Source of the DNA: Shewanella marina JCM 15074
GTDB lineage: Bacteria > Pseudomonadota > Gammaproteobacteria > Enterobacterales > Shewanellaceae
Direction of reading: 5' to 3'
DNA: 64,000 nt
NCBI RefSeq assembly: GCF_000614975.1
Contig: NZ_BALM01000020.1
Coordinates: 1-64,000, forward strand
Position 1 is the stretch's first letter, and each line of letters opens with the position of its first letter. The notes under the pieces were generated by a model. That model saw only the letters and a list, made by a program, of their open reading frames with translations, ran no database searches and had not been told where the DNA came from. Positions 18,487 to 28,470 of this stretch are shown piece after piece. A program made the translations under genes and the position numbers.

Positions 18487-19722
18487 ATGACAGTAGAAAC
18501 AGGCACCATTGGCCGTTGGCAAGGTGCAGGATTAATGGCCACCACCTTATTGGGCACCGGCGTATTTATTTTGCCGCAAATTACCGTAGAAAAAGCGGGC
18601 ATTGGTGCTTTATTTGCGTGGATAGCATTAACGTTAGCCATTATTCCAGTGACGCTGGTATTTGCTCGCTTAGCCAGTGTATTGCCCCATGCGGCAGGCC
18701 CCGCTTACTTTGTTGAAAAGGCATTTGGGCGCGTACTTGGTCGTACCGTTGGTTTACTGTTTTTGTTTGTGGTGCCATTTGGTGCTCCTGCCGCCATCTT
18801 AATGACCTTTCAGTTTGTTAATGCATTAATGCCGGTTCATGGCTGGGCGAAAGTCAGTATGGAACTAGGTGTTATTGCCATGCTATGGCTACTTAACCTA
18901 CGTGGTATTCAAGTCTCTGCTAAGTTGCAGTTTGGCTTAACCTTAGCGATTGTCTCTGTGGTCGTGATCTTAATGGGCGGCGCAGCTATTGAACCTGCGG
19001 GTCTTATCCCATTAAGTGAGCATGCGCCAGCGCAATTACCTTTGGTATTAACCGCTGCTGGTATTGCTTTTTGGAGTTTTCTTGGTGTGGAAGCGATGAC
19101 CCATCTTGCCAATGACTTCAAAAATCCTGAAAAAGATATGATCCCTGCAATGATGATGGGCACCGTGCTGGTGGGCATTATTTATGTCAGTTGTGCGTTA
19201 CTGATTTTATGGACACCAACCGTAGATGGCGTCGCCATGATCAGTGCTTTTGATCACCTGTTTGGTGGTTATGGTGCCGAAGTGATTGGTATTTTAGGGA
19301 TTTCAAGTGGTTTAGCGACTGTGAATATTTATGCCGCAAGTGCTTCACGCTTATTATGGAGTTTTAGCCAAAATGGTTTGCTGCCACGTTATTTTGAAAA
19401 ACGTAACCAGCATAATGTGCCATTGCGTGCATTAACTGCAATTTTAGCGGCAATGGCTGTGATTATCGTACTGACGTTTATTGGTGGCCAACAACTTGAG
19501 CATTTGATTGCATGGACTAATGGCGTATTTGTCATTATTTATTCGATGTCTATGCTCGCCGCAGTTAAGCTTTTGCCACAACAAAATAAATTATTAATTA
19601 GTGCAGCAATTGGCTTTTGTATCGCAATGGCGATTGCGTTAGGCAGCAATATGCTTTATTCCGGCTGCTTAATGTTGTTTATTTTGCTGGTGGTAAAGTG
19701 GCAATCAAGAGCGAAAGCTTAG
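18487..19722 (+). CDS. APC-family amino-acid permease, YjeH-like exporter
   Basis: The 411-residue protein is an amino acid-polyamine-organocation transporter with about 11-12 hydrophobic segments. The N-terminal GAGLMATTLLGTGVFILPQ is the helix-1 motif that contacts substrate. The closest known relative is YjeH, an exporter of L-methionine and branched-chain amino acids in E. coli. A methionine link would suit the sulfur theme of the region but is only inference. The gene stands alone and its stop overlaps the convergent terB-like gene by 4 bases. Confidence 0.85.
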   Translation: MTVETGTIGRWQGAGLMATTLLGTGVFILPQITVEKAGIGALFAWIALTLAIIPVTLVFARLASVLPHAAGPAYFVEKAFGRVLGRTVGLLFLFVVPFGAPAAILMTFQFVNALMPVHGWAKVSMELGVIAMLWLLNLRGIQVSAKLQFGLTLAIVSVVVILMGGAAIEPAGLIPLSEHAPAQLPLVLTAAGIAFWSFLGVEAMTHLANDFKNPEKDMIPAMMMGTVLVGIIYVSCALLILWTPTVDGVAMISAFDHLFGGYGAEVIGILGISSGLATVNIYAASASRLLWSFSQNGLLPRYFEKRNQHNVPLRALTAILAAMAVIIVLTFIGGQQLEHLIAWTNGVFVIIYSMSMLAAVKLLPQQNKLLISAAIGFCIAMAIALGSNMLYSGCLMLFILLVVKWQSRAKA

Positions 19723-20159
19723 CTTAACGCCTGATTGCGCATTTGGATCAATTCGCTGTGCTTGAGATAGAGTAAATCTGCAGTGCGGCGAATGATCTGA
19801 TCTTCATATTGGCATAGATGCCCATCTGCATAAGCTAACTTCCACATCGCCAGCAGTAATTGCTGTTTTTGTTGCAGATTAAAGTTGGCATTCACTTGTT
19901 CAGTAAATTGAAATAATGAGGTGGATTGTCGCTGAGTTTGCTTGGCTTCGTCGATAAGTTCAAGTGCCTGATTATGATCAATATTGAGCGAGGTTTGCAG
20001 TAGTTGCGGCAATAATTCGCTTTCTTCAATACTAATTTCATCATCAGCATTAACCACCTCTATCAGTAAGGTCGCCGCAGCAAGATTTAATTGGTGAGTT
20101 TGTTGCTCTGGCGTCAATGTAGGCTCAAAGCTAAAGAGTTTTTTAAGTTTAGCTAACAT
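19719..20159 (-). CDS. TerB-like protein
   Basis: This 146-residue helical acidic protein fits the TerB (tellurite-resistance B-like) fold. The conserved acidic stretch VVNADDEISIEESELL lies at residues ~35-50 and LAYADGHLCQYEDQIIRR comes near the end; such paired Asp/Glu clusters bind metal ions in TerB. I chose the ATG at 20159, which follows GAGG by 5 bases. An ATG five codons upstream is possible. No other ter genes are nearby, so a role in tellurite resistance is not implied. Confidence 0.8.
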   Translation of the reverse strand: MLAKLKKLFSFEPTLTPEQQTHQLNLAAATLLIEVVNADDEISIEESELLPQLLQTSLNIDHNQALELIDEAKQTQRQSTSLFQFTEQVNANFNLQQKQQLLLAMWKLAYADGHLCQYEDQIIRRTADLLYLKHSELIQMRNQALS

Positions 20160-20212
20160 AAATACCTCAACCATCAGGCTCCTTTATACTGATGTCGTCT
20201 TTATTGTCTTGA

Positions 20213-20251
20213 AATTAAAATGCGATAAATATCGGTTTGATATTTATCGCA
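20213..20251 (-). terminator. Terminator of the DUF2780 gene
   Basis: A perfect 13-bp stem (TGCGATAAATATC, 20221-20233, against 20239-20251) with a 5-base loop is followed on the minus strand by TTTTAATTTC. It lies about 10 bases beyond the stop of the gene at 20262-20918. Confidence 0.75.
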
Positions 20252-20261
20252 TCACCATGAA

Positions 20262-20918
20262 TTAAAGTAGGCTGCTTAAGCCTTGCTTTAATAAATCTGC
20301 AGCACCGTTAGTGCCGTTAGTTTGTAGGTATTGAGTCACAATATTAATCATTGGTGCAGCAAGATCTTTTGAGATACCTAGTTTTTCAAATGCAGTGTAA
20401 AGCATTGCACTACCTTGTAGGCCTTTACCTAAATCTGTAGAACCTGCAGCTTGTGAAATTAATCCACCTAAACCTGATTTTGTGTCAAATGCAGGAGCAG
20501 CTTGCATGAGTTGCTGTGCTCCAGGAATGCTATCTTCAATCGCTTTAAATTTGCTATCACCTAATGCTGTTTGAGCGATACTTAATAGGCTACCAATACC
20601 ACCTTGAGCTTGGTTTTCATTTAATTTTAGTTGTGACATGACATCGTTAACTAGGTTAGTACCTTGCTCTGTAGCAGCGGTTTTAGTGGCTTCTACTTTG
20701 GCTGCCGCTTGTTGTTCCTGAGCTTGAGTTTTTTCTACAGCCGCTTTCGCCGCCTCTAATTGTGCTTGAGCATCTTTTGCAGCTTGTTCTGTTTTTTGTT
20801 GTGCTTGTTGAGCATCATTGTCAGCACTCTTAAAAAAGTCATCAAACCAGCCAGCGTGCGCTGATTGACTCATTACGGTGGCGCTTAGTAGTGCAGCAAC
20901 TAATGTAGATTTTTTCAT
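20262..20918 (-). CDS. Exported DUF2780 protein
   Basis: This 218-residue protein has a signal peptide (MKKSTLVAALLSATVMSQSAHA). A coiled-coil rich in Gln/Ala/Glu/Lys follows at residues ~33-85. The C-terminal DUF2780 domain covers residues ~90-218, with GGLGGLI-type turns and AAPMINIVTQYL. The family is common in Shewanella and Vibrio and its function is unknown. It is monocistronic with its own terminator. It probably acts in the periplasm, perhaps as an oligomer through the coiled-coil. Confidence 0.82.
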   Translation of the reverse strand: MKKSTLVAALLSATVMSQSAHAGWFDDFFKSADNDAQQAQQKTEQAAKDAQAQLEAAKAAVEKTQAQEQQAAAKVEATKTAATEQGTNLVNDVMSQLKLNENQAQGGIGSLLSIAQTALGDSKFKAIEDSIPGAQQLMQAAPAFDTKSGLGGLISQAAGSTDLGKGLQGSAMLYTAFEKLGISKDLAAPMINIVTQYLQTNGTNGAADLLKQGLSSLL

Positions 20919-21104
20919 GACATTACAACCTTAAAAAATGTGTTTATGATCACATTTTACCTTATTTATGTGAAATTTATCATTATTTTTATTTTGGTTG
21001 AAAAGATAGGCAAGACAGAATTGATATTTGGCTGTGCAAAAAATTGAATTTTTCGGTATTCTAGCGACCCAACAACATTGTTTACTTATTTATTGGAAAG
21101 ACGC

Positions 21105-21815
21105 ATGTCATTGTCAGCGATTTTGACCGAAGCTTATCACTTCTTCCGCAATCACTTAGCTCAGCTTGCTGTGCTAACGATGCCAATTTTATTAATCCAG
21201 ATTGGGCTACAGATGTGGTTAGGATTGGAGTTAAGCAAAGCTGCTGAAACACAAAATCCACAATTTGGTGCGCCTCATATGGCTGCAATGATGGCGCTGT
21301 TATTGGCTTTTTCATTGCTTATCGCCGTATTGACCGTATTTTTACAACTACGTTCAGAAGGTCATCAAGTGACCACTGGCTTAGTATTTAAAACAGGCTT
21401 AACCTTTGTTCCGCCTTTATTGATTGCTGGCGTATTTTCAGGTTTAGCGATTCTTGCTCCAGTATTCTTATTTGCCGCGTTTGGTCCATTTTGGTTAATT
21501 GGTTTGGTGATCAGTTTTTACCTATTTGCCCGCTTAGCTTATGTTAACTTTATGGTCATCACTGAACGCTTAACGCCAATGCAAGCTATTAAAGCCAGCT
21601 TTGCCTTCTCTGGTGGTGGCATTGCTTTTAAAACACTAACATTATTAATGTTATATATTCCGTTATCTATGATTGGCGGCGGTTTGGTTGAATTAGTTAA
21701 GCCAGCTGGTTTACCCGCAGAGTACTTAGTCTCTGTTGTCATGGCATTTATTGGTTTATTTGTGAATGTCGCTTTATTCCGCTTATACATGGTTAACCGT
21801 CAACCACAGCTTTAA
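21105..21815 (+). CDS. YciC-like (UPF0259-type) inner-membrane protein
   Basis: This 236-residue protein has about six hydrophobic segments and no catalytic motif. The architecture, with an N-terminal AILTEAYHFFRNHLAQL followed by paired helices and LTPMQAIKASFAFS late in the protein, resembles the UPF0259/YciC and YciB-neighbour families. I start it at ATG 21105 after GGAAAG; the frame also has a TTG at 21078. A strong terminator follows. Function is unknown and the family assignment is moderate. Confidence 0.65.
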   Translation: MSLSAILTEAYHFFRNHLAQLAVLTMPILLIQIGLQMWLGLELSKAAETQNPQFGAPHMAAMMALLLAFSLLIAVLTVFLQLRSEGHQVTTGLVFKTGLTFVPPLLIAGVFSGLAILAPVFLFAAFGPFWLIGLVISFYLFARLAYVNFMVITERLTPMQAIKASFAFSGGGIAFKTLTLLMLYIPLSMIGGGLVELVKPAGLPAEYLVSVVMAFIGLFVNVALFRLYMVNRQPQL

Positions 21816-21862
21816 TGTGGTGAGATCAAATCATGCCTAAGTGGGTTATTAGCTTAGGTACA

Positions 21863-21888
21863 AAAGCGGCCTAGGTGCCGCTTTTTTT
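21863..21888 (+). terminator. Intrinsic terminator after the YciC-like gene
   Basis: A perfect stem AAAGCGGC/GCCGCTTT with loop CTAGGT is followed by a run of T. Confidence 0.85.
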
Positions 21889-21905
21889 ATAAGGAGTTGT
21901 TGTTA

Positions 21906-23340
21906 ATGCGTAGTGATGTGGAGTTTGTCAGTCAGCTGTCTGCGCGATTAGGTGCTGATTACAGTGAAACTAAAAGTTATGTGCGTGATGTGCCCACTCA
22001 AGCATTACTGCATATTCGCAGTATGACGCATTGGTTGGTCAACCAAATTGGTCAAATGCAGCAACTTACATTTGATGGCCCTAATCTATATGACAGAATT
22101 GAGCAGTTAAATAAACAGCGCTTAATCAACGTACGAACAACCCGCTTGTTGCATAAGTTGAGAGGTCATGGTAATCGTGGCGCTCATCCTGAGAAATACC
22201 ATTTAAGTTCAACCCAATTGGTCGCATTAGCTGAAAAAGCCGTGGCTGATTTTTTAGCATTAATTGAGATGCTATATCCGTTATTTACTCAGCAACAAGC
22301 CCCTTCATTTGCATTTGTTCACTTTGATCAATCTGCTGGCCGAGATCTTTGTTATCGCGCATTATGGAAGATGATCACCATGCTCAATACCTTGTGGGGA
22401 TGTCACTTAAAAATAAGGCGTTAATGTTAAAAGAGCAGCAACTAGCACTGGCTGATTCCGGTGAGCAGGATGTTGAGGCGCAAGCATTATTGAATAAAAG
22501 TGTTAGTGCTAAGTTGGAGAATGCGGCGTATTGGTTTGCCAAAGCGGGCCCATTTGATGCGGATGCGTTATTTGAACATGGCGTGGCATTACTTCATGGC
22601 TATTTAGGTGAGGCTGATGAGGTTGCCGGGCAGGCTGCCATTAAGCAGGCCGCTGAGCAGGGGGTCGTTAATGCGATGGCACTGCTAGGTTACTTCTATC
22701 TAGTCGGTAGTCATCAAATAGCACAGGATCTCAAGCTGGCTGAACATTATCTCTACGCTGCGGCGCAACAAGAGCAAGCTGAAGCTATGTCTAATCTAGG
22801 GGTGCTCTATTATCAGCAGGGGCAGCTTGAACAAGCTTATGATTGCATTAGTCGCGCGGCTAAATCGGGATTCCCGAATGCGCAGTATCATTTGGCATTA
22901 ATGCTGGCTAATGGCGATGGCTGTCAGATTGATCTTGGTGGCAGTGAACATTGGCTCGCGGAAGCCGCAGAACAAGGCCAATTAGATGCGATGTTAGCAC
23001 GTGCACAGCATATGCTTAATGATGATAATGCCTTTGGTGAGCAGTTATCACAAGCTGAGGTTTATTTGCGTGATGTGATTCGATATGGCCGCAGTGTTCC
23101 CGCGATGATTGAGTTAAGCGTGGCATTAGCGGATGGCGTATTAGGGCGAATTGATGTCGTTGGTGCGGCAGCATTATTAAAAATGGCGGCTGATTATGGC
23201 AATGAGCAAGAACTGCAAGTGATTGAGCGATATGGCAGTCGTTGGAGATGCAGATTGAAAGTGTTATTGCAGTGACTCAAGCTAAAGACCAGCTAAAGTC
23301 ACTATATCGTGCCCAAGAGTTACTTTCTTGGGCTGAGTAA
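21906..23340 (+). pseudogene. DUF4145 plus Sel1-repeat protein, two frameshifts
   Basis: The first frame (21906 to about 22360) encodes a DUF4145 domain of ~150 residues, a domain often attached to nucleases and defence or signalling proteins. The frame then shifts and continues with four to five Sel1-type tetratricopeptide-like repeats (for example EAMSNLGVLYYQQGQLEQAY, NAQYHLALMLANGDG, LDAMLARAQHM). A second shift near 23231-23248 leads to a short helical C-terminus ending LLSWAE at 23340. Adding one base at each break gives an uninterrupted 478-residue protein, so the gene is probably intact in the organism. Start: ATG 21906 after AAGGAG, though TTG 21897 is possible. It is a likely protein-protein adaptor; function unknown. 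Confidence 0.75.
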
Positions 23341-23351
23341 AATCAGTCTGA

Positions 23352-23705
23352 TTAGACTCGTTCGTTGGGGTCGTGCTCAAAAATACGACCCTGATGTGGA
23401 CGAGGTTTAAAGCTATCATCACCAAAGCGGGTTGAATGACTCACCACTTCTTCTGCCTCCTCGGTAAAGCCTTGCTGCTGATATTGTGCTTGCTCAGCCT
23501 GACGTTTGAATTGGTCCATTTTAGGTTTGATATAAAAACGGCCAAATAGGCTTACAGCAATAAATCCCACCGCCAAAAACAGCAACACAAATGGCAATGC
23601 GAGTAATCCTAGGGCGATAACGGTGATACCTATGGCAAAAGCTAACCAGCCTTTGCTACCGCTAAAGCGTTGTTGAAAAGGTTGTTGAAACTGACTGTAG
23701 ATCAT
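23352..23705 (-). CDS. Small inner-membrane protein of unknown function
   Basis: This 117-residue protein has a basic N-terminus, one long or two closely spaced hydrophobic helices (residues ~20-50: AFAIGITVIALGLLALPF onward) and a polar, Gln-rich cytoplasmic tail. It has no catalytic motif and no recognised family. The stop lies 12 bases beyond the end of the convergent Sel1 gene. It is likely expressed alone; a plausible GGAG sits upstream of the ATG. Confidence 0.7.
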   Translation of the reverse strand: MIYSQFQQPFQQRFSGSKGWLAFAIGITVIALGLLALPFVLLFLAVGFIAVSLFGRFYIKPKMDQFKRQAEQAQYQQQGFTEEAEEVVSHSTRFGDDSFKPRPHQGRIFEHDPNERV

Positions 23706-24150
23706 AGATCCTCCAAAATCATTTACTCATTAGCATACTGGTATCAGCTTGATAAAACCAAATTAATGAGCCGTATCCAGTTTGCACATTTGTTAGAGCA
23801 TCGGCACGTTAATTTAGTTTAATTTACACTAATTAAATAATGCTTAAATGTAATGAGTTATTTCAAATTGATTCGCTAAAAACATATGAATATATTTAAT
23901 TATCTTTAAAATCATTTCTTTAGATGTAGTTCGTAGCGAGGTGTATGGATCGGTTAATCGATGGGAAGTAAGTTGTTAGATGATGCTTTGTTCTTAACTT
24001 GGAGTGTTAAGTTCGCTAATTCTACTTACTAGTAAGGTATATTAAGCAATAGATATTCCAATATGGAATTTAAGTGCTGAAATAATATCATTTCTGCTCA
24101 TAACTAGAGTCGCGTATTATGAGCAACCTTTTTTGTATCTTGAGTCAAAT
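23706..24150. other. Intergenic region upstream of the MFS transporter
   Basis: This is 445 bases of AT-rich sequence between divergent genes. I found no ORF with a convincing ribosome site, no strong hairpin and no clear operator. Confidence 0.5.
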
Positions 24151-25353
24151 ATGCAACGCAATTTATTACCGATTCTAATGGCAACCGTGTTACTTAATCC
24201 ATTAGCCATTGATATCTATCTTCCTTCAATTCCTGCCATGGCAACCGATTTCTCTATTGCAGTAAGTGAAGTACAGTCGACTATTGCGTTATTTTTATTT
24301 GCCTTAGGTGTTGGTCAAATCATTATCGGTCCTTTAACAGATCGTTTTGGGCGTCGACCTGTGGCACTGGCAGGTGTATTACTTTACTGTGCAAGTAGTG
24401 CTCTCAGTGCCGGTGCTGTTGATTTTCACTGGCTGCAAATTGCACGTGTATTACAAGGTTTTGCTGCTTGTGCTACTTCTATTGTGGTATTTAGTGCTGT
24501 ACGAGACTGTTATGCCCCTAAAGATGGCGCTAAATTATACAGTTACTTAAATGGCATGATCTGTATTATTCCGGCATTAGCCCCAATGTTAGGTGGTTTA
24601 TTAGCCATGCATTTCGGTTGGCGTTCTAATTTTGCCTTTATTGGTTTATATGGTTTAGCCATCTTTATCTTATTGTGGTTTAAATTACCTGAAACTCGAC
24701 CAGCACATACTGAATCGACAGGGCCTTTATATCGCTGGGCGCGCTATCAGCCAATTTTAACTAATGGTCATTTTGTTTTTTATGCTTTGGTTTGTATGTC
24801 TGGTATGGCTGCTATTTTAGCTTATGTTTCATATGCGCCTGTATGGATTATTGGTCACCTAGGTTTGTCAGAGTTGACCTTCAGTGGTTTATTTGGTGCG
24901 AATGCTGCGCTTAATATTGCCGCTTGTTTTTCTGCACCATTGGTGATTAAGCGTTTAGGTAATCGCACGACTGTGAAGTTAGCATTGAGTATGATGATTA
25001 CCGCTGCTATCACTTTGGTTGGGTGTTATGAGTTTATCTCAAGCACGGGGTTTACCGCAGCACTCTATTTTATGGTGCCAATGGTGTTGTTATGCTTTGG
25101 TTTTGCATTACTGCTTGGCCCTGCAACAAGTATGGCGCTAGGTGGTTTTGGTGAGCGAGCGGGTACGGCTACTGCCATGCTTGGTTTTATTCAAATGAGT
25201 GGTGCCGCATTATTAGCTGGCCTCATACAACAAACCAGTTTAACTGCACCGTTAGCGGTTGGACTATTGATGTTTGTGGTGCCAACTGGATTATTGTTGG
25301 TGATGGCATGTTCTCGTTTTAATGGTTGGCACTTAGAGCAGCAACACGGTTAA
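24151..25353 (+). CDS. Bcr/CflA-family MFS drug transporter
   Basis: The 400-residue protein is a 12-helix major-facilitator proton antiporter of the Bcr/CflA group. It has the signature DIYLPSIPAMATDF in helix 1, the motif-A loop GPLTDRFGRRPVALAG between helices 2 and 3, and the motif-C-like LAPMLGG. These pumps export bicyclomycin, chloramphenicol or sulfonamides; the substrate here cannot be read. I chose the ATG at 24151; a TTG at 24133 is weaker. Confidence 0.88.
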   Translation: MQRNLLPILMATVLLNPLAIDIYLPSIPAMATDFSIAVSEVQSTIALFLFALGVGQIIIGPLTDRFGRRPVALAGVLLYCASSALSAGAVDFHWLQIARVLQGFAACATSIVVFSAVRDCYAPKDGAKLYSYLNGMICIIPALAPMLGGLLAMHFGWRSNFAFIGLYGLAIFILLWFKLPETRPAHTESTGPLYRWARYQPILTNGHFVFYALVCMSGMAAILAYVSYAPVWIIGHLGLSELTFSGLFGANAALNIAACFSAPLVIKRLGNRTTVKLALSMMITAAITLVGCYEFISSTGFTAALYFMVPMVLLCFGFALLLGPATSMALGGFGERAGTATAMLGFIQMSGAALLAGLIQQTSLTAPLAVGLLMFVVPTGLLLVMACSRFNGWHLEQQHG

Positions 25354-25381
25354 AATATGCTGCTTAATTGTAGATTGAGTA

Positions 25382-25975
25382 TTGATTGTGGCTCGAGATT
25401 ATTGCGATAACTGTAACTATCCCCAAAATGCTTGTGTATGTTATGCAATACAACCATTTCAGCATCGCACTGAAGTGATTGTGTTGCAGCATCCTAGTGA
25501 AGTGAAACATCAAAAAAATAGTGTTCGATTACTTAAACTAGTGATGCCTGAACTTGCAATATGGGTCGGTGAGTCTGCAACTGATTTTGCCGAACAACTA
25601 ACCTCGATTCAAGATAGCAAACCGACGTTTGTGGTTTATCCAACAGATGATAGTTGCGACATCAATTCAGTTCAAACTAGTCAAGATTGCCGCATCATTG
25701 TTATTGATGGCACTTGGCGTAAAGCTTATAAAATGTGGCAGTTAAATCCATGGCTACAGCAATACCCTGTGGTGCATTTAGCGGCTGAGTCGATATCTCA
25801 ATACACCATTCGTAAAGCGAAGCGAAGTGACAGTTTATCAACATTAGAAGCGGTTGGTTTGAGTATTCAAGCACTTGAAAAAGAAATTAATCTTACACCA
25901 CTTAATAATATTTTAGCGGCATTAGTTGAGCAGCGTATCGGTCATATGAGTGATAGCGTAAAACAAAGATACTAA
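25382..25975 (+). CDS. DTW-domain tRNA-uridine aminocarboxypropyltransferase
   Basis: DTW enzymes transfer the 3-amino-3-carboxypropyl group of SAM to a tRNA uridine, making acp3U (position 47 for E. coli TapT/YfiP). The 197-residue protein has a cysteine cluster (CDNCNYPQNACVC) that probably binds zinc, LQHPSEVKHQKNSVRLL, and the defining motif VIDGTWRKAYKM. Then come SQYTIRKAKRSDSLSTLEA residues typical of the active site. The start is uncertain: TTG 25382 or GTG 25388, neither with a strong ribosome site. Confidence 0.85.
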   Translation: MIVARDYCDNCNYPQNACVCYAIQPFQHRTEVIVLQHPSEVKHQKNSVRLLKLVMPELAIWVGESATDFAEQLTSIQDSKPTFVVYPTDDSCDINSVQTSQDCRIIVIDGTWRKAYKMWQLNPWLQQYPVVHLAAESISQYTIRKAKRSDSLSTLEAVGLSIQALEKEINLTPLNNILAALVEQRIGHMSDSVKQRY

Positions 25976-26151
25976 GTTAAAAGAGTTTTGTATCAACAGC
26001 TTGTAACGAGTGTGAGTTCGCTGTAATAAAATACAGCTTGCTTGGTTAAGATAAAATAATATTAATCTTTTGCTGCTAGTGACGCATATATTTTATGCTG
26101 TTTTTCTACTAAACTGTCTGCGTTTTTTATTTTCTCGAGCAGTTAGCAATT

Positions 26152-27711
26152 TTGAAGAAATTTCATCTTAATAGAGCGTTTGTTTTATTACTGGCGGCCA
26201 TATTGGTTAGTATTATTACGGGGGCTATGAGCTATTATTATGCTTATTTTGATGTCAAAATTGAAATGAAAAGTGATGCTGAACAATTAATCAGTTATGT
26301 GGATAATAAATTTGATATTGCCACTCACTATTTAAATGAGCTCGATCAAATTGATTATCAAGAATGTAACTCACCTGATAGATTAAGACTTACCCATTTT
26401 TTATTTGAGCATCTTGATGCGGGTCTATTTCTGGTGCGTAACTCTGCTGAGCCACCACTAACATATTGCTCTTTTGGTGGAAAAATTATATTTGAGTCCT
26501 CTGCATGGGCACCACAAAATATCACAAAGTTAGGCAATAGCACGGATCGAGTGCTAGTGATGGCAGAATATCAATGGCGTGGTCATTGGTTAAAAGGCCT
26601 ATTTATGGGCTATCGTGGCTCTAACCATATTAATTTAATCAATATCCCTTTACGCGATACATTTTCGTTTCTCGATGATGAGAATAAGGCCTTTAGACAT
26701 ACCCAAATTCGCCTTACAAATGGTCAAACGGTATTAACTATTGGCCACTTTAAAGGTGAGTTATTAGATCGTATTCGGGTATATAGTCAGAAATATCCTT
26801 TCTATATTAAAGCGGATATTGCCAAATTAAGAGTGTTAGAGAAATTACAGCAGATTTTACCTATTACCGTTGTGATCAGTATTTTAGTATTTATTGGCTT
26901 AGTTTTCGTTATTCGCAGTTGGTATAACGTGCGTGAAACCTTGGTTTACCAATTAAATAAATCGGTCGAAAAAAATGAATTTAAGCCCTACTATCAGCCG
27001 ATTATTAATGCCAGTAATGGCCATATGATAGGTGTTGAGGCTTTGGTTCGTTGGATTAAAGCGGATGGTACCGTTATTCCTCCGGCTTACTTTATCCATG
27101 AACTGGAGCAAAGTGAGCTGATTAATCGGGTTACATTGCAATTATTGGTGCAAATTGAACGAGATATTGCATTAATATTTGCTAAAGAACCGTTTTTTAG
27201 ATGCAGTATTAATATTGCCCCACAGCAACTTGAATCGGATCAATTTATTGACCAATTAGAACAGCTTGCAGAAGTCGGTTTTTCTTTTAATCAAATGGGT
27301 ATCGAATTAACCGAGCGCTTACCTATTACTGATTTAGCTAAAGCACAATTTAATATTTTACGTTTAAAATCATTAGGCTGTATTATCGAGCTTGATGACG
27401 CTGGTACGGGTTATGGTGGCACATCCTATTTACAAGAATTAAGTTTAGACGTGGTTAAGATTGATAAGCTATTTGTTGATAGTTTAGAAGTTACACCGGA
27501 TAACACCCCAGTACTTGATGCGCAAATTCAGATGGCTCAGAAGCTGGAGAAAGCAATTATTGCGGAAGGTGTTGAAACCGCGGCGCAGAGTAAATTACTC
27601 CTCAGCCGTGGGGTGAATTACCAACAAGGTTATTTCTTTGCGAAACCTATGCCTGCTGATGAGATAATTGAGTATTATAAGCAGCTAAATTCGGATCAAC
27701 AGAGCGTCTAA
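26152..27711 (+). CDS. CSS-motif EAL-domain cyclic-di-GMP phosphodiesterase
   Basis: This 519-residue protein is anchored by two membrane helices (residues ~8-28 and ~238-258) that enclose a periplasmic CSS-type sensor domain with conserved cysteines (QECNSPDRLRL and TYCSFGG). In this family a disulfide in that domain controls activity. The cytoplasmic EAL domain keeps the catalytic set: GVEALVRW, CSINIAPQQL, GIELTER, ELDDAGTGYGG, VVKIDKLF, AEGVETAAQ and NYQQGYFFAKPMP. It should therefore hydrolyse c-di-GMP to pGpG in response to periplasmic redox state. The start is TTG 26152, as no upstream ATG keeps the first helix. Confidence 0.88.
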   Translation: MKKFHLNRAFVLLLAAILVSIITGAMSYYYAYFDVKIEMKSDAEQLISYVDNKFDIATHYLNELDQIDYQECNSPDRLRLTHFLFEHLDAGLFLVRNSAEPPLTYCSFGGKIIFESSAWAPQNITKLGNSTDRVLVMAEYQWRGHWLKGLFMGYRGSNHINLINIPLRDTFSFLDDENKAFRHTQIRLTNGQTVLTIGHFKGELLDRIRVYSQKYPFYIKADIAKLRVLEKLQQILPITVVISILVFIGLVFVIRSWYNVRETLVYQLNKSVEKNEFKPYYQPIINASNGHMIGVEALVRWIKADGTVIPPAYFIHELEQSELINRVTLQLLVQIERDIALIFAKEPFFRCSINIAPQQLESDQFIDQLEQLAEVGFSFNQMGIELTERLPITDLAKAQFNILRLKSLGCIIELDDAGTGYGGTSYLQELSLDVVKIDKLFVDSLEVTPDNTPVLDAQIQMAQKLEKAIIAEGVETAAQSKLLLSRGVNYQQGYFFAKPMPADEIIEYYKQLNSDQQSV

Positions 27712-27713
27712 AC

Positions 27714-28352
27714 GTGCCATTAAGCTGTCCTTTATGCCATTCAAATCAAGTGGTGTTATTTCATCAAGATAAAAAACGTCACTATTATCGCTGTGATTGT
27801 TGTCAATTAGTCAGTGTCCCTGCAACTGAATACGTCACAGAGCAAGCTGAAAAAGCCGTTTATGATCTTCATGATAATGATTGTGCGGATGCGGGGTATC
27901 GGCGTTTTCTAGGCCGTACATGGCAACCATTAGCGGAGCGATTAAGCGTTGATAAGCGGGGCTTAGACTATGGCTGTGGTGAGGGCGCAGTATTAAGCTT
28001 GATGGCGCAAGAGCAAGGCTATCAGGTAGCAAACTATGATCTGTTTTATCATCCCAATAAACAAGTGTTAGCGTGCCAGTATGATTTTGTCACCATGACC
28101 GAAGTGATTGAACATATTGCGGATGCTAAAAAGATGTGGCAACAGTTAGACAGTTTGCTTGTTGCTGGTGGTACGCTCGCGATTATGACCAAGATGGCGC
28201 TTGATAAAGAAGCATTTGCGCGCTGGCACTATATCAATGATCCCACCCATATTAATTTCTATTCAATTGCGACTTTTGAGTGGTTAGCTAAACAGATGAA
28301 TTGGCAATTAGAAGTGATTGCTAATGATGTGGTTTTTTTTAGTAAACCATAA
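27714..28352 (+). CDS. Class I SAM-dependent methyltransferase with N-terminal zinc ribbon
   Basis: This 212-residue protein starts at GTG 27714, 2 bases after the EAL gene, so the two are probably co-transcribed. Residues 5-28 form a CPLC...CDCC zinc-ribbon-like pair. The Rossmann methyltransferase domain has GLDYGCGEGAVLSLMA as the SAM-binding loop, then DFVTMTEVIEHI. The WHYINDPTHINFYS segment resembles small-molecule or cofactor methyltransferases. The substrate cannot be assigned. Confidence 0.8.
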   Translation: MPLSCPLCHSNQVVLFHQDKKRHYYRCDCCQLVSVPATEYVTEQAEKAVYDLHDNDCADAGYRRFLGRTWQPLAERLSVDKRGLDYGCGEGAVLSLMAQEQGYQVANYDLFYHPNKQVLACQYDFVTMTEVIEHIADAKKMWQQLDSLLVAGGTLAIMTKMALDKEAFARWHYINDPTHINFYSIATFEWLAKQMNWQLEVIANDVVFFSKP

Positions 28353-28470
28353 TGGCCTGATATCTCCAAGTAACGTCTGGTTATTTGGGAATGCTGCTTA
28401 AAAAATAACTTTATTTTGTGAGTCAGATTCAGCATAGTTTCTTGGTAAGAAATATAAATTATAAGGATAT

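Noticed and set aside
19719-20159. Tellurite-resistance operon
   Set aside because: Only a single TerB-like gene is present; no terC, terD or terZ genes surround it.
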